A stretch of DNA of 64,000 nt from Maribacter cobaltidurans (GTDB taxonomy: Bacteria > Bacteroidota > Bacteroidia > Flavobacteriales > Flavobacteriaceae): contig NZ_CP022957.1 of NCBI RefSeq assembly GCF_002269385.1, forward strand, positions 236,001 to 300,000. Reading direction: 5' to 3'. The notes beneath the pieces were generated by a model. That model did not search any database. It saw only the letters and a program-made list of their open reading frames with translations, and was not told the DNA's origin. Positions 16,859 to 26,038 of the stretch are shown here, piece by piece. The first letter of the stretch is position 1, and each line of letters opens with the position of its first letter. A program made the translations under genes and the position numbers.

Positions 16859-17912
16859 ATGTGTTTATTTGGTTCATTCCTCCGGCAACATTGATAAATT
16901 TCTTGTCCGGAAAAAGTTCTTGTAAGGTTAGGACCGCTTTTTTACTTCGTATTCCGGATTGACAGATAACATACACTGGAGTTTCCATTTCTAATTCCCC
17001 TACCCTCTTTTCCAGCTCGTTCAAAGGAATATTTTTAGCTCCACTGAGGTTATTTACAATAAATTCCTGGGGTGTCCTAACATCTATGAGCGTAACCTTT
17101 TTATCCTTTAACAGGTTTTGAATTCCGATAGCTTCGATGGATTCAATTGGTATCCCGCAATCAAAATCATAGGTATCTTGGATACTGTCCAACTTTAGGT
17201 TTTTGGGATTTAGATTGAATTTCATGCGTTGCATCCGCTGGCTAAGGGTATCAAAAAGCAATAAGACCCCAGAAAGTACACTATCCAAACCGGCTACAAC
17301 TTTCACTACTTCCAAAGCCTGCAAATTTCCAATGATACCAGGAAGAATACCCAATACTCCATGTTCGTTACAATTGGGTACCTCATCGGCTTTTGGCATT
17401 ACTGGGAACAAACAACGATATGTTGGACCGTTTTGGTAATTAAAAACGCTTACCTGTCCTTCAAAACCATGCAAGGCCCCATATACAAACGGTTTTTTTT
17501 GGATAACACAAACGTCGTTTATCAAATATCTAGCAGAAAAATTGTCGGTGGCATCTACGACCAAATCATAATCCTGAATAATTTCGGAAGCATTTGAAGG
17601 TTCCAAAAAAGTTTTATAAACGTGAATATTTGTGCCAGAGTTTTGAGCCTGCAATTGGTCCCTGGCGGCGTCTACTTTCAACTTGCCTACCATGGCCTCC
17701 GTATAAAGAACTTGCCTATGTAAGTTGGATTCCGAAACAATGTCGGCATCAATGATTCCAAGCGTACCCACTCCCATGGCATTGAGATAGGTCAGTACCG
17801 GAACTCCCAAACCTCCAGCTCCTACCACAAGAACCTTGGCCTCTTCCAAAGCCTTTTGCCCCTTTTTACCAAAAGCAGGTAAAATGGTCTGTCTATGGTA
17901 TCTGCCTTTCAT
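16842..17912 (-). CDS. moeB: MoeB/ThiF-type adenylyltransferase fused to a rhodanese domain
   Basis: 356 residues. Residues 1-245 are an E1-like domain that adenylates the C-terminal glycine of MoaD: GAGGLGVPV (31-39), the Arg finger region NLHRQVLY, DATDNFSARY, and the catalytic-type Cys181 in PNCNEHGVLG. Residues about 262-356 are a rhodanese with active-site loop CQSGIRS (Cys318). The arrangement resembles eukaryotic MOCS3/Uba4. The usual paired zinc cysteines of MoeB look reduced: only Cys167 in TYRCLFP and one late Cys remain. The start overlaps the mobA stop by 1 bp. Confidence 0.92.
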   Translation of the reverse strand: MKGRYHRQTILPAFGKKGQKALEEAKVLVVGAGGLGVPVLTYLNAMGVGTLGIIDADIVSESNLHRQVLYTEAMVGKLKVDAARDQLQAQNSGTNIHVYKTFLEPSNASEIIQDYDLVVDATDNFSARYLINDVCVIQKKPFVYGALHGFEGQVSVFNYQNGPTYRCLFPVMPKADEVPNCNEHGVLGILPGIIGNLQALEVVKVVAGLDSVLSGVLLLFDTLSQRMQRMKFNLNPKNLKLDSIQDTYDFDCGIPIESIEAIGIQNLLKDKKVTLIDVRTPQEFIVNNLSGAKNIPLNELEKRVGELEMETPVYVICQSGIRSKKAVLTLQELFPDKKFINVAGGMNQINTYANTY

Positions 17913-18505
17913 TAGGACTCCAATTTTAATATCGCTTCCTTGTACTCCTCTTGGGAATTGGCATTCAATAATACTTCCGTTCTTTCAGGAAAAACCAAGG
18001 CAACCTCGTTATTTATCAAAAACTTGCGTGGACATGTGCCGTTGCCTGCCCCCAGATAAACAATGGAGGAACTAAGAGCACTTGGTTCCCAAATGGCACA
18101 TAAAGGTTCGGGTAAAGGATTTTCCTTGTTGGCATAGGCCGTGGCCAATTTGCTGCTATCCCTCTGGGCAATCAATTCCCTTAGGGCACTTTCATCCATT
18201 AAGGGCAAATCACACGCCAAAACCAGCCACGCGGCATTGGGGTATTCCTTATGTGCCGACAATAATCCGTTATAAGGACCCCGAAATTCATCCTTGTCCA
18301 AAATAGTATTAAAACCAGATTCAATATCTTCCTTCTGGTCTCCTCGTATACTCATAAAAGCTTTATCGCAGACGGTATTCAATATATTGTATAGATATTC
18401 CCTTTGTGGTATACCATGGTAGGATATCAAACCTTTGTCCTGGCCCATTCTGGTACTTTTCCCTCCGGAAAGTACTAATCCATATAATTTATCTTTTGAA
18501 GTCAT
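17912..18505 (-). CDS. mobA: Molybdenum cofactor guanylyltransferase
   Basis: 197 residues. Nucleotidyltransferase of the GT-A type with the GTP-binding motif LSGGKSTRMGQDKGL near residues 13-27, LDKDEFRGPYNGLLSA and the Mg-binding ACDLPLMD segment. It makes the guanine dinucleotide form of Moco (Mo-bisMGD), implying that the cell has DMSO-reductase-family enzymes. It overlaps moaC by 17 bp and moeB by 1 bp, so translation is likely coupled. Confidence 0.93.
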   Translation of the reverse strand: MTSKDKLYGLVLSGGKSTRMGQDKGLISYHGIPQREYLYNILNTVCDKAFMSIRGDQKEDIESGFNTILDKDEFRGPYNGLLSAHKEYPNAAWLVLACDLPLMDESALRELIAQRDSSKLATAYANKENPLPEPLCAIWEPSALSSSIVYLGAGNGTCPRKFLINNEVALVFPERTEVLLNANSQEEYKEAILKLES

Positions 18506-18962
18506 TCTTTCCTCCTGATTTACTTTCGAGTTGTATCGTTGAAATTACAATATCCTGAGAAAGAGCCTTGCACATATCATAAATAGTCAATGCAGCAGTA
18601 CTAACTCCCGTCAAGGCTTCCATTTCTACACCAGTTTTGCCATTGCATTTTACGGTACACGTAATGTGAAATTCATTTTCTCCTGGAACAATGTCCACAT
18701 CAATTTTTGTTAAGTTAATTTGATGGCATAGGGGTATTAATTCGGACGTTTTTTTTACACCTTGTATTCCCGCAATGACTGCAGTTTGTACAATGCCTCC
18801 CTTTTTTCCCAAAAAATCTTGATTTGATAGGACCCTGAAAACTTTTGATGGAAATAATACGCGACCTGATGCCACAGCAATCCTCGAGGTCAACTGTTTT
18901 TCCGAAACATCAACCATAGATGCATTCCCATCCTCATTCACATGCGATAACTTGTTATTCAT
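18489..18962 (-). CDS. moaC: Cyclic pyranopterin monophosphate synthase MoaC
   Basis: 157 residues. MoaC converts the MoaA product (3',8-cyclo-GTP) to cyclic pyranopterin monophosphate. Conserved stretches are seen in order: VNEDGNASMVDVSEK at the N-terminus, KTSELIPLCHQINL, VKCNGKTGVEMEALTGVS and ALTIYDMCKA. The C-terminal SKSGGK segment is also conserved. It starts 1 bp after the moaA stop, so the first two pathway enzymes are made together. Confidence 0.96.
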   Translation of the reverse strand: MNNKLSHVNEDGNASMVDVSEKQLTSRIAVASGRVLFPSKVFRVLSNQDFLGKKGGIVQTAVIAGIQGVKKTSELIPLCHQINLTKIDVDIVPGENEFHITCTVKCNGKTGVEMEALTGVSTAALTIYDMCKALSQDIVISTIQLESKSGGKNDFKR

Positions 18963-18963
18963 T

Positions 18964-19947
18964 CTATCCTCCGATTGATGTCATTGAGTTGGAAAAAACA
19001 TCCTTGTATTTTTCTTGAGCTTCAAAACCAGTTTTAGCCCTGCTTCCAACTGCTTTTAAAACTTGCTCCTTAACCCTATTTTCTGAATCTTCCCCGCGCA
19101 TAATATCCCTAAGATTAGCACTGGCCTTAGCATACAAACAGGTAATTACATCTCCCGTAGCCGAAACCCGTAAACGATTACAGCTTCCACAAAAAGTCCG
19201 ACTAAAAGAGGGTATTACACCAAATGTCCCTTTGAATCCAGGTATTTTATAATTAATGGATGTTGACGTTTTAGGCGAATCCAATTTGTAATAATCTGGA
19301 TACTCTTTTTTGATATGCTCTAAAATATGCTTGTAGTCCCAAGTAATTTTTTGAAATGATTTAGAGCCGCCGTTAAAAGGCATTTCCTCTAAAAAACGCA
19401 CGGATACCGGATAGTGTTTGGCCAGTTCTAGAACAGGTAATATATCTTGTGTGTTCTGTCCGTCCAAGGCGATAAAATTAATCCGAACATTGAATCCTTC
19501 ACTGATTAATCGAATCAGATTATTATGGACTGTATCGTATTGATCCCTTCTTGTAATTCTTTCAAAAGTGGCCTTATTAATGGCGTCCAAGCTTACATTG
19601 ATGTTTTTTATACCCAACGCCTTTAATTCATCGATATATGGCCCTATCAAAGTAGCATTAGTGGTCACGGAAATATCCTTGAGTCCTTCCAAATTGGCCA
19701 AATGCCTTAAAAGATCCATCAAATCCTTTCTCACGAAAGGTTCCCCTCCTGTAATCCTAATCTTATCGATTCCTTGATCGACCAAAATTTCACTCAAAAC
19801 CTTGAGCTCCTCAATGGTGAGCAGCTTATCATTTTTTGCGAAATTTATTCCTTCGGCCGGCATGCAATAGTTACAACGCAGGTTACAACGGTCGGTTACC
19901 GCAAGCCTTAGGTAATTAATTCTTCTATTGTGATTATCTATCAACAT
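18964..19947 (-). CDS. moaA: GTP 3',8-cyclase MoaA (radical SAM)
   Basis: 327 residues. The radical-SAM cluster motif CNLRCNYC is at 21-28 (Cys21, 25, 28), followed by RITGGEPFVRKDL. The second, substrate-binding [4Fe-4S] site is FCGSCNRLRVSATGDVITCL near 254-273. The protein ends in Gly-Gly (TSIGG), as functional MoaA does. It carries out the first step of molybdenum cofactor synthesis. A 72-bp gap without visible signals separates it from moaE upstream. Confidence 0.97.
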   Translation of the reverse strand: MLIDNHNRRINYLRLAVTDRCNLRCNYCMPAEGINFAKNDKLLTIEELKVLSEILVDQGIDKIRITGGEPFVRKDLMDLLRHLANLEGLKDISVTTNATLIGPYIDELKALGIKNINVSLDAINKATFERITRRDQYDTVHNNLIRLISEGFNVRINFIALDGQNTQDILPVLELAKHYPVSVRFLEEMPFNGGSKSFQKITWDYKHILEHIKKEYPDYYKLDSPKTSTSINYKIPGFKGTFGVIPSFSRTFCGSCNRLRVSATGDVITCLYAKASANLRDIMRGEDSENRVKEQVLKAVGSRAKTGFEAQEKYKDVFSNSMTSIGG

Positions 19948-20019
19948 ATTCCTTCAATATAATCTTTAGTGTTGGCAACTCAAAACGTCCTCTAAATTTA
20001 TCTTTTCCATAAACTGGTT

Positions 20020-20436
20020 TTAAGGATGTGCTGAAACCCAGACCGATTTATTTTTGAACATTTCCTTTTTCCAAATGGGCACGGTTTCCTTTAGGGTGTC
20101 TATTAAAAACCGACAAGCTTCAAAACACGCAGTTCTATGGGCCGATGATGCCCCCACGATAACAACCGGGTCCTGCACTTCCTTCTTTCCAACAGCATGT
20201 TTTATAACTACTTTGTTCAAATTCCATTTCTCCAACGCAACGTCGGCCAATTTGTGCATCTCCTTTAGGGCCATGGATTCGTAGGTCTCAAATTCCAGCG
20301 CCATGACCTGTTCATTATTGGTAATCTCCCGCACAGAACCAACAAATACACATATACCACCACTTTGAGGATGGGACAATTCCTGATATACCTTATTGGT
20401 ATCGAGTTCCTTTACTATTTCTATGATTTTGTTCAT
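20020..20436 (-). CDS. moaE: Molybdopterin synthase catalytic subunit MoaE
   Basis: 138 residues. Together with MoaD it puts the dithiolene sulfurs into cyclic pyranopterin monophosphate. Visible marks: GGICVFVGSVRE near 26-37, AVGKKEVQDPVVIVGASSAHR, and the active-site segment VPIWKKEMF holding the conserved lysines. It overlaps the moaD stop by one base (TAATG), which couples synthesis of the two subunits. Confidence 0.95.
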   Translation of the reverse strand: MNKIIEIVKELDTNKVYQELSHPQSGGICVFVGSVREITNNEQVMALEFETYESMALKEMHKLADVALEKWNLNKVVIKHAVGKKEVQDPVVIVGASSAHRTACFEACRFLIDTLKETVPIWKKEMFKNKSVWVSAHP

Positions 20437-20678
20437 TATCCTCCGCTTACCGGTGGTATTATTGCCACCTCATCACTACTTTGCAATTGAACATTATCAT
20501 CGGCATACTCACTGTTAACCGCAACAGCCAAAGAAGACAACTTGGAAAATTCTGGGTACTTATCCTTCAACGCCGATTTTAAATCAGAAACAGACTTTGG
20601 TAACTTTCCTCCAAAATCCATCTTAATTTGGGAGGCACCAACAATATCCTTTGCAATCCCGAAAAAAAGTAGGTCCAT
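20436..20678 (-). CDS. moaD: Molybdopterin synthase sulfur carrier subunit MoaD
   Basis: 80 residues from MDLLFFGIAKDIVGA, with the beta-grasp fold and the essential C-terminal Gly-Gly (PPVSGG) that becomes a thiocarboxylate. An alternative ATG two codons upstream (20684) cannot be excluded. It is the first gene of the Moco operon, and its partner MoaE and activator MoeB are in the same operon. The roughly 100 bp upstream show neither a clear TAnnTTTG box nor a recognisable Moco riboswitch. Confidence 0.92.
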   Translation of the reverse strand: MDLLFFGIAKDIVGASQIKMDFGGKLPKSVSDLKSALKDKYPEFSKLSSLAVAVNSEYADDNVQLQSSDEVAIIPPVSGG

Positions 20679-20780
20679 GAACAATTCATATTTTTGGCCG
20701 AGGCCATAGATTACTCAAAACCCTAAATTACTTATTATTCTGGAAGAAACGAATTAGTTACCTTCCTATTTAACCTTTCA

Positions 20781-21596
20781 TTAAGTTTGGCTCTTACCTT
20801 CAACAAAAACAGCTCCTTCCGGTTTTTGATAAAACCCATTTCTTTTGGGCTTTTCACTTAGTTGTATATTCTCAAAATGTACGGTATTTTTTACTTGCTT
20901 AATTGTTCGTCCTTCGTAATCGTACCACGAAATGGATTTAGGTAAAAGAACATCCGCTACTTTTTTCCAATCATTGTAACGAATCCATTTTATATTATCG
21001 GAATCTTCTCCTGTTCTGTAGGTAACAGTATATCCCAACCAAGCCATTTGATGGGTCTCCGGATCATAATGAAGATAATATTCATCTTTTGGCGAAGTGC
21101 CAATACCATTATCATAAGTAATGCTTATTCCAGGGTAAGACTTCCCTTCAAATTCCAAATCCTCCGTTCCTCCATAGTGTATTCCTTTATCCCCCAGCAC
21201 AAAAGGCATGGCATAAAAATAGAACATGAGGTTATGATAGAAAACGGGATCTCCTTGATAACTATTATCAGGATCTTGTAACCATACTTGGGTACCATCG
21301 AACCCTAATTCCACATTGCCCATTAAAACTACATCCTTTCTGTTATACAGATCAACGGTATGGATTTCCTTGTTCGGTTCTCGTGGAATTTCATAAGTCA
21401 AGGTTCTGTATTTTCCCCAGGCATTTATACCTCCATGGGCATTAAATACTTTTTCCAGCGCCTCCGGATATTTTCTGACAACAGGTTCCGAAACTTCATT
21501 TTTTATAATTTTCATTTCCTTTTCCTTTTCTGAATTATCCTTACAGCTAAATACACTTAGGGCCAAGACTACGAAAGCGATTTTTTTTATCATCAT
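20781..21596 (-). CDS. DUF6503-like lipoprotein
   Basis: 271 residues. Lipobox VFSC (Cys18) after a short signal peptide, then a Glu/Lys-rich linker. The body contains the segment FNAHGGINAWGKYRTLTYEI near 50-69 and the beta-rich stretches DEYYLHYDPETHQMAWLGY and KSISWYDYEGRTIKQVKNTVHFENI. It resembles LolA/LolB-like half-barrels that bind lipid, but the family (DUF6503) has no assigned role. Divergent from the TrmH-type gene. The first two codons are both ATG; the start could be 21596 or 21593. Confidence 0.8.
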   Translation of the reverse strand: MMIKKIAFVVLALSVFSCKDNSEKEKEMKIIKNEVSEPVVRKYPEALEKVFNAHGGINAWGKYRTLTYEIPREPNKEIHTVDLYNRKDVVLMGNVELGFDGTQVWLQDPDNSYQGDPVFYHNLMFYFYAMPFVLGDKGIHYGGTEDLEFEGKSYPGISITYDNGIGTSPKDEYYLHYDPETHQMAWLGYTVTYRTGEDSDNIKWIRYNDWKKVADVLLPKSISWYDYEGRTIKQVKNTVHFENIQLSEKPKRNGFYQKPEGAVFVEGKSQT

Positions 21597-21653
21597 TTTG
21601 AATTTCGATTTTTAGATAGGTCGAAGCTAGATGCAATACTTAACATAAACGAC

Positions 21654-21661
21654 TACTTTTG
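21654..21661 (+). promoter_or_regulatory. -7 promoter element of the TrmH-type gene; ATG 6 bp downstream
   Basis: TACTTTTG fits TAnnTTTG. Six bases (TAACCA) separate it from the ATG at 21668, another possible leaderless start. Confidence 0.55.
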
Positions 21662-21667
21662 TAACCA

Positions 21668-22471
21668 ATGAAGGATGTAAAACATATTAGTAGCCTACAG
21701 AACCCTCTGATAAAAAAGACACTTTTACTCAAGGAAAAATCAAGGGAAAGAAAGAAATCCGGACTCTTTGTTTTGGAAGGTAGAAAAGAGTTTGAGCTTG
21801 CGACCAAAGGAAATTATACTATGGACACCATCTTTTTTTGTCCCGAACTTATCTCAATAGAAGCGTTGAAAGCTTCTTTTAAAATAGAAAATACCCCTTT
21901 GATTTCAGTAAGCCTTGAGGTGTATGGGAAATTGGCCCATAGGGATACCACAGAAGGTATTATGGCCATATCTAAGGCCAAAAACCACGAACTGAATTCA
22001 TTACACCTTACCCAAGCAAACCCACTAATTTTAGTGGCAGAAGCCCCTGAAAAACCTGGGAATATAGGAGCACTTCTTAGAACTGCCGATGCCGCAAACC
22101 TTGATGCCGTTATCATTGCGAATCCCAGAACGGATCTGTATAATCCCAATATTATACGATCGAGTGTAGGGTGCGTATTTTCCAAAATGATAGTTATGGC
22201 AGATACCTCTTCAATAATTTCATTTTTGAAAGAAAAGAGAATAGCAATCTATTGTGCGGCCCTAACGGCATCCAAACCGTATACCTCCATAAATTTCACC
22301 GGACCTACGGCCATAGTGGTAGGTACCGAGCATAGTGGGCTTAGCGAGGAGTGGCTTACCAATTCTACCCAAAACATCATTATACCTATGGAAGGTGCCA
22401 TAGATTCCATGAATGTTTCCGTATCCGCGGCAATACTTATCTTTGAGGCGAAACGTCAACGGATAGGATAA
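21668..22471 (+). CDS. TrmH/SpoU-family RNA 2'-O-methyltransferase
   Basis: 267 residues. An N-terminal substrate-binding domain (about 1-110) is followed by a SPOUT knot domain with the three family motifs: PEKPGNIGALLRTADAANLDAVI (motif 1), VVGTEHSGLSEEW (motif 2) and IPMEGAIDSMNVSVSAAILIFEA (motif 3). It methylates a ribose in rRNA or tRNA; the site is not predictable here. It is followed 37 bp later by an M48 protease gene on the same strand. Confidence 0.93.
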   Translation: MKDVKHISSLQNPLIKKTLLLKEKSRERKKSGLFVLEGRKEFELATKGNYTMDTIFFCPELISIEALKASFKIENTPLISVSLEVYGKLAHRDTTEGIMAISKAKNHELNSLHLTQANPLILVAEAPEKPGNIGALLRTADAANLDAVIIANPRTDLYNPNIIRSSVGCVFSKMIVMADTSSIISFLKEKRIAIYCAALTASKPYTSINFTGPTAIVVGTEHSGLSEEWLTNSTQNIIIPMEGAIDSMNVSVSAAILIFEAKRQRIG

Positions 22472-22508
22472 CAAAACCGATTTTCATTCGTTAATCTCAA
22501 AAGCCAAT

Positions 22509-23741
22509 ATGGACCACACCTTTGTTTTTTATTGCATTCTAGTGATCCTCATAGGGGATTTTATTCTCACCACAATACTAAACCATCTTAATGCCAAGAA
22601 ATTCGGGGACCCTATACCTGAGGATGTTCAAGATGTATATAGCGCAGCGGAATATAAAAAATCACAGGAGTACAAACGAGCCAATTATAAGTTCGGTATC
22701 ATTACCTCCACTTTTTCACTATTACTGATTGTTGGTTTTTTAGTTTTTGGTGGATTCGGTCTTGTAGATTCCATAGTTCGTGATGTTACCGAAAATGAAA
22801 TCCTACGGACGTTGCTTTTTTTTGGAATCATTATGATTGGCAGTGATTTTCTGGGCACGCCCCTCTCCTATTACCAAACTTTTGTGATTGAAGAAAAATT
22901 CGGATTCAATAAAACCACCGTTAAGACTTTTATAATCGATAAAATTAAAAGTTGGCTGATGACCATTGTTATAGGAGGAGTTTTACTTTCTTTGGTCATT
23001 TGGTTCTTTCAAGGGGCCGGTAAAAATTTTTGGGTGTATACTTGGGTATTAATTGCGGCATTTACCATATTCATCAATTTGTTCTACAGCAAATTGATAG
23101 TACCCCTTTTTAACAAGCAGGAACCTCTTGAAGCCGGAACACTAAAACAAAAAATTGAATCCTACGCAAGCAATGTAGGCTTTGAACTTAAAAACATCTT
23201 CGTCATAAACGGCTCCAAAAGATCCACAAAGGCGAATGCCTACTTCTCGGGCTTTGGAAAAGAGAAAAGGGTTACTTTATATGATACTTTGATCAATGAC
23301 TTGGATGAGGATGAAATAGTGGCCGTATTGGCCCATGAAATAGGGCATTACAAGAAAAACCATATCATATTTAATTTGGTATCCTCTATCCTACTTACGG
23401 GCTTTATGTTGTTCATCCTTTCCATATTCATTAATAATCCGAATATATCCCTGGCAGTTGGGGTTGACCAACCCAGTTTTCATGCGGCTTTGATAGGTTT
23501 CGGGATATTGTACAGCCCTATTTCTGAGCTTACCGGTCTGTTAATGAATTACTTCTCCAGGAAATTTGAATATCAAGCGGACGATTTTGCAAAAACCACC
23601 TTTGCTGCGGCTCCCTTGGTTACGTCCCTAAAAAAACTTTCGAAGAACAGTTTAAGCAACCTTACGCCTCATCCCACTTACGTTTTTGTGCATTACTCAC
23701 ATCCTCCATTAGTAGAGAGGGTCAGAAATTTAAAGGCATAA
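22509..23741 (+). CDS. M48 family metallopeptidase (Ste24/CAAX protease 1-like)
   Basis: 410 residues. Several membrane segments (about 5-25, 62-85, 97-115, 150-175, 178-200, 290-315, 325-345) surround the zinc site HEIGH with His276, Glu277 and His280. The third ligand is probably the Glu in KFEYQADDFA near 360. The size and layout match Ste24-type CAAX proteases, which in bacteria act in membrane protein quality control rather than prenyl processing (inference). Located between the TrmH-type gene and relA/spoT. Confidence 0.93.
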   Translation: MDHTFVFYCILVILIGDFILTTILNHLNAKKFGDPIPEDVQDVYSAAEYKKSQEYKRANYKFGIITSTFSLLLIVGFLVFGGFGLVDSIVRDVTENEILRTLLFFGIIMIGSDFLGTPLSYYQTFVIEEKFGFNKTTVKTFIIDKIKSWLMTIVIGGVLLSLVIWFFQGAGKNFWVYTWVLIAAFTIFINLFYSKLIVPLFNKQEPLEAGTLKQKIESYASNVGFELKNIFVINGSKRSTKANAYFSGFGKEKRVTLYDTLINDLDEDEIVAVLAHEIGHYKKNHIIFNLVSSILLTGFMLFILSIFINNPNISLAVGVDQPSFHAALIGFGILYSPISELTGLLMNYFSRKFEYQADDFAKTTFAAAPLVTSLKKLSKNSLSNLTPHPTYVFVHYSHPPLVERVRNLKA

Positions 23742-23785
23742 TTTTTGTTGTCTACCATCTAGGATTATACTAATTTTAAAATAGT

Positions 23786-25990
23786 ATGACACAGGCTGCA
23801 ATAGAAAAGGAGAACAAGTTAATAGCAAAGGAGTACAAAGAGCTCTTGCGGATAAGTTATCAGACCTTATCGGAGGATGACAAAAAATTGATTCGTAGTG
23901 CTTTTGAGGTTGCCGTAGATGCCCATAAGGACCAACGTAGGAAATCTGGAGAGGCCTATGTATTTCATCCCATTGCGGTCGCCAAAATAGTAGCTTCAGA
24001 AATCGGTCTTGATGCCGTGAGTATTGCCTCGGCGCTTTTACATGATGTGGTAGAGGATACACAATACACCTTGGACGACATTGATCGTATGTTCGGTGAA
24101 ACCGTAGCCCGAATCGTGGATGGCCTTACCAAAATATCCCACCTTAAAAAGGATATGAACATCTCCCAACAGGCGGAGAACTTCAGGAAAATGTTATTGA
24201 CCCTTAATGATGATGTTAGGGTAATCATCATTAAAATAGCCGATCGTTACCATAATATGCTCACCATGGACTCCATGCCGGAGCACAAACAGGTAAAAAT
24301 AGCTTCCGAGACCCTTTACATTTATGCTCCTTTAGCACACAGAATTGGCCTCTATAACATTAAGACCGAGCTTGAGGACCTCAGTTTAAAATATACAGAA
24401 CCAGATGTTTACAATGATATAAAAAGTAAAATCGAGGAAAGCAAGGAAGAGCAGCAGGCCTATATTGATGCATTTTCTGAAATCATAGACAATTCCCTCA
24501 AACAGGAAGGTCTCAATTATTACATAAAAGGTAGGATGAAATCCATTTTCTCCATGAGGAGAAAAATGAAAGCCCAAAATGTAGGCTTTGATGAGATTTA
24601 CGACAAGTTCGCAATTCGGATCATTTATAAGTCCGATGCCAAGAACGAAAAGTTTTTGGCCTGGAAAATATACTCCATTGTAACGGACCACTTTACGCCC
24701 AATCCTGTAAGGTTAAGAGACTGGATATCATCACCCAAATCAACCGGTTATGAGGCACTTCACATTACCGTCATGGGCCCAAAAGGAAAATGGGTGGAGG
24801 TACAGATTAGAAGTGAACGAATGCACGAAATTGCAGAAAAAGGGTATGCCGCGCACTTCAAGTACAAACATGGGGACCAAAAGGAACAAGGAATTGAGGT
24901 GTGGCTAAACAAGCTCCAAGAGGCCCTGGAAAATTCCAACTCCAACGCCGTCGATTTTGTGGAGGAATTTAAATTGAACCTATACTCCAAGGAAATCTTC
25001 GTTTTTACTCCAAAAGGGGAATTAAAATCCCTCCCAAAAGGTGCAACCCCACTGGATTTTTCTTTTAATATCCATACCGAGGTAGGCATGCGCACCCGGG
25101 GTGCCAAGGTTAACGGGAAACTTGTACCCTTAAATACGACTTTGCATAGCGGGGACCAGGTTGAGATCATTACTTCGGAGCAGGCAAAACCCAATCAGAA
25201 CTGGTTGGACTATGCCACAACGGCCAGGGCAAGGTCTAAGATTAAATCCGTCTTAAGAGAGGAAAAGAAATCCGTTGCAGAGGAAGGCAAGGAAATTTTA
25301 AGGCGTAAGTTGAAATCGCAGAAAATAACCCTTAACGAGGATTCCATCAACAAGATGGTTACCTATTTTAAGCTCAAAACCAGTTTGGACCTATTCTTTA
25401 GAGTGGGTATTGGCTCTATAGATAACCAGATGATCAGGGATTTCGCTTCGTCATATAGCAATGCGTTCATCAGTTTCTTTAAGAATAAAATCAGAAGATC
25501 CCCTGCTCCCGAGGATGTCAACAGGGAAGAAATTACTTCCAAATTTGACCTTTTGGTTTTTGGCAAGGAAGAGGAAAAATTGGACTATAAACTTTCGCAA
25601 TGTTGCAATCCAATTCCAGGAGACGATGTTTTTGGTTTTGTAAGCGTATCGGAAGGCATCAAGGTTCACAAAAAGAATTGCCCCAATGCCATTTCCTTAC
25701 AATCCAATTATGCCTACCGGATCATCACGGCAAAATGGGTGGATTCATCCCAGGAAGAGTTCAAGGCAGATATTCAATTAACGGGCATAGATAACTTGGG
25801 GTTAGTGAGCGAAATCACTGAAGTTATATCGGACAATATGCACGTGAACATGCGCAACCTCAACTTTAGTACGGATGGTGGAACCTTTACCGGAAGAATA
25901 ACCGTAGTGGTAAAAAATAAGGGAATCCTAAACAGGCTAACGGAAAATCTACAACAGATAAACGGTATAGACAAAGTGACCCGACTTTAG
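23786..25990 (+). CDS. Bifunctional (p)ppGpp synthetase/hydrolase RelA/SpoT
   Basis: 734 residues. Domain order: HD hydrolase (FHPIAVAKIVASE, ALLHDVVEDT near 85-94, DRYHNMLTM), RelA synthetase (YDKFAIRIIYKSD near 273-285, STGYEALH, EVQIRSERMHEIAEKGYAAH), TGS (FVFTPKGELKSLPKGATPLDF), a helical/zinc-finger-like part with QCCNPIPGDDVFGFV, and a C-terminal ACT domain. Both catalytic sites look intact, so it should make and degrade the alarmone. It is upstream of fur and purA; ppGpp inhibits PurA in other bacteria. Confidence 0.96.
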   Translation: MTQAAIEKENKLIAKEYKELLRISYQTLSEDDKKLIRSAFEVAVDAHKDQRRKSGEAYVFHPIAVAKIVASEIGLDAVSIASALLHDVVEDTQYTLDDIDRMFGETVARIVDGLTKISHLKKDMNISQQAENFRKMLLTLNDDVRVIIIKIADRYHNMLTMDSMPEHKQVKIASETLYIYAPLAHRIGLYNIKTELEDLSLKYTEPDVYNDIKSKIEESKEEQQAYIDAFSEIIDNSLKQEGLNYYIKGRMKSIFSMRRKMKAQNVGFDEIYDKFAIRIIYKSDAKNEKFLAWKIYSIVTDHFTPNPVRLRDWISSPKSTGYEALHITVMGPKGKWVEVQIRSERMHEIAEKGYAAHFKYKHGDQKEQGIEVWLNKLQEALENSNSNAVDFVEEFKLNLYSKEIFVFTPKGELKSLPKGATPLDFSFNIHTEVGMRTRGAKVNGKLVPLNTTLHSGDQVEIITSEQAKPNQNWLDYATTARARSKIKSVLREEKKSVAEEGKEILRRKLKSQKITLNEDSINKMVTYFKLKTSLDLFFRVGIGSIDNQMIRDFASSYSNAFISFFKNKIRRSPAPEDVNREEITSKFDLLVFGKEEEKLDYKLSQCCNPIPGDDVFGFVSVSEGIKVHKKNCPNAISLQSNYAYRIITAKWVDSSQEEFKADIQLTGIDNLGLVSEITEVISDNMHVNMRNLNFSTDGGTFTGRITVVVKNKGILNRLTENLQQINGIDKVTRL

Positions 25991-26012
25991 AAAGGGAATT
26001 AAAATTTAACTG

Positions 26013-26020
26013 TACCTTTG
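26013..26020 (+). promoter_or_regulatory. -7 promoter element of the fur-like gene
   Basis: TACCTTTG fits TAnnTTTG. The chosen ATG is at 26039, 18 bp later. The TTG inside the box could start an in-frame extension, but this makes that start unlikely. Confidence 0.55.
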
Positions 26021-26038
26021 CATATTAATGCAAATTAT

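Noticed and set aside
20685..20780. Molybdenum cofactor riboswitch upstream of moaD
   Set aside because: The gap is under 100 bp and shows none of the conserved Moco motif stems.
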